Below the pieces are notes generated by a model. The model did no database searches, was not told the DNA's origin, and saw nothing but the letters and a program-made list of their open reading frames with translations. From Pseudomonas morbosilactucae (lineage in GTDB: Bacteria; Pseudomonadota; Gammaproteobacteria; Pseudomonadales; Pseudomonadaceae), in NCBI RefSeq assembly GCF_023241715.1, contig NZ_JALQCW010000014.1:1-64000 (forward strand): a stretch of 64,000 bases of DNA, written 5' to 3'. A program made the translations under genes and the position numbers. This document shows, one piece after another, positions 59,895 to 64,000 of this stretch (within the stretch, counting starts at the first letter, position 1; the number at the start of each line of letters is the position of its first letter).

Positions 59895-59914
59895 GTAATT
59901 GCAATTGCAATTAC
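59895..59914. promoter_or_regulatory. MarR operator between marR and the AceE-type gene
   Basis: GTAATTGCAATTGCAATTAC is a perfect 20-bp palindrome, 66 bases from the MarR start and 74 bases before the E1 start. The core TTGCAATTGCAA is shared with the sites at 58189-58216. Confidence 0.85.
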
Positions 59915-59988
59915 TTTTATCCGTGCGCCACGCCCCTCGATCCCACAAGGATCCGCGCATTGGCAACCCGCTCAACCTGGAGCCCGGC

Positions 59989-62664
59989 ATGACCCAGAAC
60001 AACAGTGCAACCCTCGATCACGACCCACAGGAAACCCGCGAATGGCTCGACTCCATCGAGTCGGTGCTGAGCGCCGAAGGGCGCCCGCGGGCCCATTACC
60101 TGATCGACCAGTTGCTGGACTTCGACGTGGCCCGCCATGGTGACTTCCATGGCCGCGTGACCACGCCCTACATCAACAGCATTGCCCCCGAGCGCCAACT
60201 GCCCTACCCCGGCGACCTGGAACTGGAGCGCAAGCTCAACGCCTTTATCCGCTGGAACGCCATGGCCATGGTGCTGCGCGCCGGCAAGCATTCCGGGGTG
60301 GGCGGGCATATCGCGACCTACGCCTCGGCGGCGGTGCTCTACGACGTCGGCTTCGATCACTTTTTCCGCGGGCGTACCGAGCACTTCGACGGCGACATGG
60401 TGTACATCCAGGGCCACTCGTCACCAGGCATCTATGGCCGCGCCTACATGGAAGGCCGAATCAGCGCTGCGCAACTGGACAACTTCCGCCGCGAGGCCGA
60501 TGGCCAGGGCATCTCTTCCTACCCGCACCCACGGCTGATGCCGGACTTCTGGCAGTTCCCTACGGTGTCCATGGGCCTGGGCCCGATCACTGCGGCGTAT
60601 CAGGCGCGCTTTATGCGCTACCTGGAACTGCGCGGCCTGAAACAGCACCAGGGGCGCAAGGTCTGGGCCTTCCTCGGCGACGGCGAGATGGACCAGCCGG
60701 AATCCCTGGCCGCGATTTCCTTGGCCGGGCGCGAAAAGCTCGACAACCTGATTTTCGTGGTCAACTGCAACCTGCAACGCCTGGACGGCCCGGTGCGCGG
60801 TAACGCCAAGGTGATCCAGGAGTTTGAAAGCCTGTACCGCGCGGCCGGCTGGAAGGTGATCAAGGTGGTCTGGGGCAGCGGCTGGGACGCCCTGCTGGAA
60901 AAGGACCGCAGCGGCCTGCTGCGCCAGCGCATGATGGAGTGCGTAGACGGCGACTATCAGAACTACAAGTCCCAGAACGGCGCCTATGTGCGCGAACACT
61001 TCTTCGGTAAATACCCGGAGTTGCTGGAACTGGTGGCCGACCTCTCCGACGACGATATCTGGAAACTCTCCCGAGGCGGCCATGACCCACTCAAGGTCTA
61101 CAACGCCTATGCCGCCGCCGTGGCCCATTCCGGCCAGCCGACAGTGATCCTGGCGAAAACCGTCAAGGGCTTCGGCATGGGCGAGGCCGGCGAAGGCCAG
61201 AACATCAATCACCAGTTGAAGAAAATGGGCGCCGACGCGGTGCGGGCCTTCCGCGATCGCTTCGACCTGCCGGTCAGCGACGAGCAACTGGCCGAACTGC
61301 CCTACCTGAAACCTGACCCGGACAGTGCCGAAGGGCGTTATTTCGCCAGTTGCCGGGGGCGCCTGGGCGGCCATGTACCGGCCCGCAGCAATGATTGCCA
61401 GGCCCTGGCGATTCCGCCGCTGGAGGCTTTTGCCAACCAGCTCAAGGACACCGGCGAGCGCGCGATTTCCACCACCATGGCCTTTGTGCGCATCCTCGGC
61501 ACCCTGCTCAAGGACCCGCAGATCGGCAAACTGGTGGTGCCCATCGTGCCGGACGAATCGCGGACCTTCGGTATGGAAAGCCTGTTCCGCCAGATCGGCA
61601 TCCACTCCGCCGTCGGCCAACTCTACACGCCGCAGGACGCCGGGCAACTGAGCTATTACAAGGAGAGCAAGGACGGCCAGATCATGCAGGAAGGGCTCAA
61701 CGAGTCCGGGGCGATTTCCTCGTGGATTGCCGCCAGCACCGCGTACAGCAACCACGGGGTGATGACCCTGCCCTTCTACATCTTCTATTCGATGTTCGGT
61801 TTCCAGCGCGTCGGCGACCTGGCCTGGGCAGCCGGCGATGCTCGGGCCCGGGGCTTCCTGCTGGGCGCCACCGCAGGCCGCACCACCCTGATGGGTGAAG
61901 GCTTGCAACACGACGATGGCCACAGCCATGTGATGGCGTCCCTGGTGCCGTGCTGCGTGGCCTACGACCCGACCTTCGCCTACGAATTGGCGGTGATCAT
62001 CCAGGAAGGCATGCGGCGCATGTACGTCGAGCAGGAAGACATCTACTACTACATCACCCTGCTCAACGAGAACTACCCGCACCCGGGGATGCCGGATGGT
62101 GCCGAGGACGGGATTCTCAAGGGGCTGTACCGCCTCCACGGCCACGACGCTCCCGGCCAGGACCAGCCGCGGGTGCAGTTGCTGGGCAGTGGTTCGATCC
62201 TGCGGGAAGTGATGGCGGCCGGGGAATTGCTGTTGGCCGATTTTGGCGTGTCGAGCGACGTCTGGAGTGCCACCAGCCTGACCGAACTGCGCCGTGCCGG
62301 GCAGGCCGCAGAACGCTGGAACCTGCTGCACCCGGAACAGCCACCGCGCTCAAGCCATGTGCAGGACTGCCTCAAGGACCAAGTGGGCCCGGTGGTGGTG
62401 GCCACGGACTACATGAAGATCTACGCCGACCAGATCCGCCCCTTCGTTGACGGGCGGCGATTCGTGGCCTTGGGCACCGATGGTTTCGGTCAGTCCGATA
62501 CCCGGGAAACCCTGCGTCGTTTCTTCGAGGTGGATCGGCACTTTATCGTCCTGGCGGCCTTGAAGGCTCTGGCCGATGACGGTGAACTGCCTTACAGCCG
62601 AGTCGCGCAAGCCATCAGCCGCTATGGGATCGACATCAACAAAGTCGACCCTGTCACGGTCTGA
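59989..62664 (+). CDS. AceE-type (homodimeric) 2-oxoacid dehydrogenase E1
   Basis: TPP-dependent E1 of 891 residues, the length of AceE/MdeB, catalysing oxidative decarboxylation of pyruvate or a related 2-oxo acid such as 2-oxobutyrate. TPP motif: FLGDGEMDQPES ... FVVNCN near residues 230-260. The central domain contains FYIFYSMFGFQRVGDLAWAA and GEGLQHDDGHSHVMAS, and the C-terminal domain VQLLGSGSILREVM. The start at 59989 (MTQNNSATLD) is preferred to upstream codons. There is no aceF beside it, so it is likely a second, inducible E1 paralogue (MdeB-like) rather than the housekeeping enzyme. It is controlled by the divergent MarR. Confidence 0.92.
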   Translation: MTQNNSATLDHDPQETREWLDSIESVLSAEGRPRAHYLIDQLLDFDVARHGDFHGRVTTPYINSIAPERQLPYPGDLELERKLNAFIRWNAMAMVLRAGKHSGVGGHIATYASAAVLYDVGFDHFFRGRTEHFDGDMVYIQGHSSPGIYGRAYMEGRISAAQLDNFRREADGQGISSYPHPRLMPDFWQFPTVSMGLGPITAAYQARFMRYLELRGLKQHQGRKVWAFLGDGEMDQPESLAAISLAGREKLDNLIFVVNCNLQRLDGPVRGNAKVIQEFESLYRAAGWKVIKVVWGSGWDALLEKDRSGLLRQRMMECVDGDYQNYKSQNGAYVREHFFGKYPELLELVADLSDDDIWKLSRGGHDPLKVYNAYAAAVAHSGQPTVILAKTVKGFGMGEAGEGQNINHQLKKMGADAVRAFRDRFDLPVSDEQLAELPYLKPDPDSAEGRYFASCRGRLGGHVPARSNDCQALAIPPLEAFANQLKDTGERAISTTMAFVRILGTLLKDPQIGKLVVPIVPDESRTFGMESLFRQIGIHSAVGQLYTPQDAGQLSYYKESKDGQIMQEGLNESGAISSWIAASTAYSNHGVMTLPFYIFYSMFGFQRVGDLAWAAGDARARGFLLGATAGRTTLMGEGLQHDDGHSHVMASLVPCCVAYDPTFAYELAVIIQEGMRRMYVEQEDIYYYITLLNENYPHPGMPDGAEDGILKGLYRLHGHDAPGQDQPRVQLLGSGSILREVMAAGELLLADFGVSSDVWSATSLTELRRAGQAAERWNLLHPEQPPRSSHVQDCLKDQVGPVVVATDYMKIYADQIRPFVDGRRFVALGTDGFGQSDTRETLRRFFEVDRHFIVLAALKALADDGELPYSRVAQAISRYGIDINKVDPVTV

Positions 62665-62675
62665 GCCGAGGCGGA

Positions 62676-63542
62676 CTAAGGCAGGGCCTTGATCGGCTCG
62701 GTGGGCGGCGGCAAGGAGCTGGGAGGCGGCGGCGTGATGCTTTCCGTGGCCGGCTCCGGCTCGCTGGCAGGCTCTGCGACGCTGGTGGATTCCGGCACGA
62801 TGGGCGCGGCCTCAACCGGTGGCGTCAGTGGTTGCGACACCGACTGAGGGGCTGCCGGCTCGGTGGCTGGGGCCTCGGCCGGGTGCACGGCAGCATCCGC
62901 CGGAGCCGGCGCCGTGACTGGCGCTGCGGCAGGAACGGGAAGCGCTTCGGCCGCCTTGGGCTCTGGCACGCCCAGGTCGGTCTTGGGCTTCTCGACGATG
63001 TGTGCGGCCTTCTTGGCTTCCTGAGGCAGGAACATCTCTACCAGGGCGAAGTAACGCTCATAGAACTTGGCCGACGACACGGTTTCGCTGGCCACCTTGA
63101 CCATGGAGTCGTCGGTCGAGCCAATGGGCATCGACACCGAGCCCAGCACGCCGACGCCGAGGCTTGCGGAATTGTTGACCTTCTTCAGCGCGTAGCGGTC
63201 CTGCAGGGCGTTGGCAAACACCGTGGAACGCTGATCGCCGGTGCCGTCCTGGGCACACACCACGTTGAAGCTGATTTGCAGATGGGTTTCGCCGGTCTGC
63301 TGGAAGCTCTTGTTGCCGCTGATCAACTTCGGATCGCTGCTGGTGATGATGTAGCCCTGGCTGAGCAACGCACGTCGCGCTGCCTCGCAGGACGCGGTGT
63401 CACTCACCGGGTAGTTGCGCGAGAAGGTGCCGGAGTCGTCGAAGTTCTCATGCTCGTAAACAGCGGGTTTCTGTGACGAACAGCCGGCGGACGCCAACAG
63501 CAAAGCCACCGCCGTCACACGCAAGTGAAATGATCTAAACAT
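62676..63542 (-). CDS. DUF2242 lipoprotein
   Basis: Lipoprotein of 288 residues, signal peptide with lipobox LASAGC (Cys near residue 21). A domain resembling DUF2242 follows (residues 25-165, with CEAARRALLSQGYIITSSDP and FYERYFALVEMFLPQ). The last 110 residues are a Pro/Ala/Glu-rich tail, probably spanning or decorating the envelope. Function unknown. It converges on the AceE-type gene with an 11-base gap. Confidence 0.75.
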   Translation of the reverse strand: MFRSFHLRVTAVALLLASAGCSSQKPAVYEHENFDDSGTFSRNYPVSDTASCEAARRALLSQGYIITSSDPKLISGNKSFQQTGETHLQISFNVVCAQDGTGDQRSTVFANALQDRYALKKVNNSASLGVGVLGSVSMPIGSTDDSMVKVASETVSSAKFYERYFALVEMFLPQEAKKAAHIVEKPKTDLGVPEPKAAEALPVPAAAPVTAPAPADAAVHPAEAPATEPAAPQSVSQPLTPPVEAAPIVPESTSVAEPASEPEPATESITPPPPSSLPPPTEPIKALP

Positions 63543-63633
63543 CGAAAATCCTGAGAAAAACGGTCCGGGGCGTATTGTGCAACAGATCGACGCCCGACAG
63601 CGTGCGGATTAGTGTCTTAAAAACCATACAAGT

Positions 63634-64000
63634 CTACTGACCCTCGGTTGCCGGAAAAAGTCGCGCGCACAGGTGGTCGATAAATACCCGCAGCTTGGAC
63701 GCGGCGTGTCGGCTCGACGGCCAAAGGATCCAGAAGTCGCCGCGATGTTCCAGGTAGTCGTCCAGTACACACTGCAAGGTCCCTGCCACCACCGCCGTGC
63801 GGACCATGAAATCCGGCAGGCAGGCAATCCCCAGGCCACTGCGCACGGCATGGTCCACGGCCTCGATGGAGGTGCTGGTGAAACGCGTCGGCAGCACCAC
63901 CTCCCCGTCCTCGGGCCCACTGCGCAAGGGCCAGGGCTCGAGTTTGCCGGTGCTGTGAAACACGTGTCGCAAGCAGGCATGGGCCGCGAGGTCGGCCGGT
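63634..64000 (-). CDS. LysR-family regulator, C-terminal part (runs off the window)
   Basis: The open frame continues past base 64000. The visible 122 or so residues match the end of a LysR substrate-binding domain: DLAAHACLRHVFHSTGKLEP, then EAVDHAVRSGLGIACLPDFM and a final KLRVFIDHLCARLF. The N-terminal HTH lies outside the window, so target and partner cannot be judged. Confidence 0.85.
   Translation of the reverse strand, partial: PADLAAHACLRHVFHSTGKLEPWPLRSGPEDGEVVLPTRFTSTSIEAVDHAVRSGLGIACLPDFMVRTAVVAGTLQCVLDDYLEHRGDFWILWPSSRHAASKLRVFIDHLCARLFPATEGQ

Overview
This is a stretch of fluorescent-group Pseudomonas chromosome. It is GC-rich and carries the short TAGGAGC-GGCTTGCC-GGCGAT palindromes (REP elements) that sit between genes in this genus. 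It also has two Pseudomonas regulatory RNAs (crcY and prrF), the leucine/isovalerate (liu) catabolic genes and a phnW-phnX locus. The species cannot be named from the sequence alone. Most of the window is ordinary core or common accessory chromosome. I see no prophage, insertion sequence, CRISPR array, rRNA or tRNA.

Layout. 1-5 kb: REP pair, cysS and glnS (minus), then ppiB-lpxH (plus). 5-9.8 kb: a marR-nodT-emrA-emrB type drug-efflux operon (minus) with two perfect operators in front of marR. 9.8-16 kb: tamA-tamB outer-membrane assembly pair and a GNAT gene. 16-18.5 kb: exonuclease III and a PstS-like/OmpA-domain periplasmic protein. 18.5-30.7 kb: acyl-CoA metabolism, with an acyl-CoA dehydrogenase, a LysR regulator, liuR-liuE, the crcY RNA, an acyl-CoA ligase and liuABCD. 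Three LiuR-type palindromes tie this block together. 30.7-32.1 kb: an S24-type repressor that appears to have lost its protease residues, a DUF6124 gene, and the Fur-controlled prrF RNA. 32.3-38.4 kb: M14 carboxypeptidase, an HxlR/MFS pair, and a catalase-type peroxidase plus cytochrome b561 facing an ECF sigma/anti-sigma pair, with matching ECF promoters on both strands. 38.4-45 kb: a seven-gene archaic (Csu/CupE-type) chaperone-usher pilus operon. 45-48.5 kb: a ZapE-type ATPase, a leucine-rich-repeat protein kinase and a YebC/YeeN-type regulator. 48.7-53.4 kb: LysR-phnW-phnX for aminoethylphosphonate use, a second cytochrome b561 and a PLP deaminase/desulfhydrase. 53.5-58 kb: fadH, a nitrilase-fold protein without its catalytic Cys, and an AraC regulator. 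58-62.7 kb: an unusual locus with a full-length AceE-type E1, a stand-alone E1 C-terminal fragment, a MarR regulator and repeated TTGCAAT operators. 62.7-64 kb: a DUF2242 lipoprotein and the end of a LysR gene that runs off the window.

Sequence quality. Six otherwise intact genes (emrB, the PstS-like gene, liuB, liuC, liuD, fadH) are broken by seven single-base deletions, all of a G or C in GC-rich context. Restoring one base at each site gives a full-length family member. I read these as probable sequencing or assembly errors rather than true pseudogenes, although the sequence alone cannot prove it.

Most interesting item: the E1/MarR locus near 58-62.7 kb. The stand-alone E1-like fragment lacks the thiamine-diphosphate domain, yet it carries the same operator as the full E1 gene. 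This suggests a co-regulated partner or regulatory subunit.
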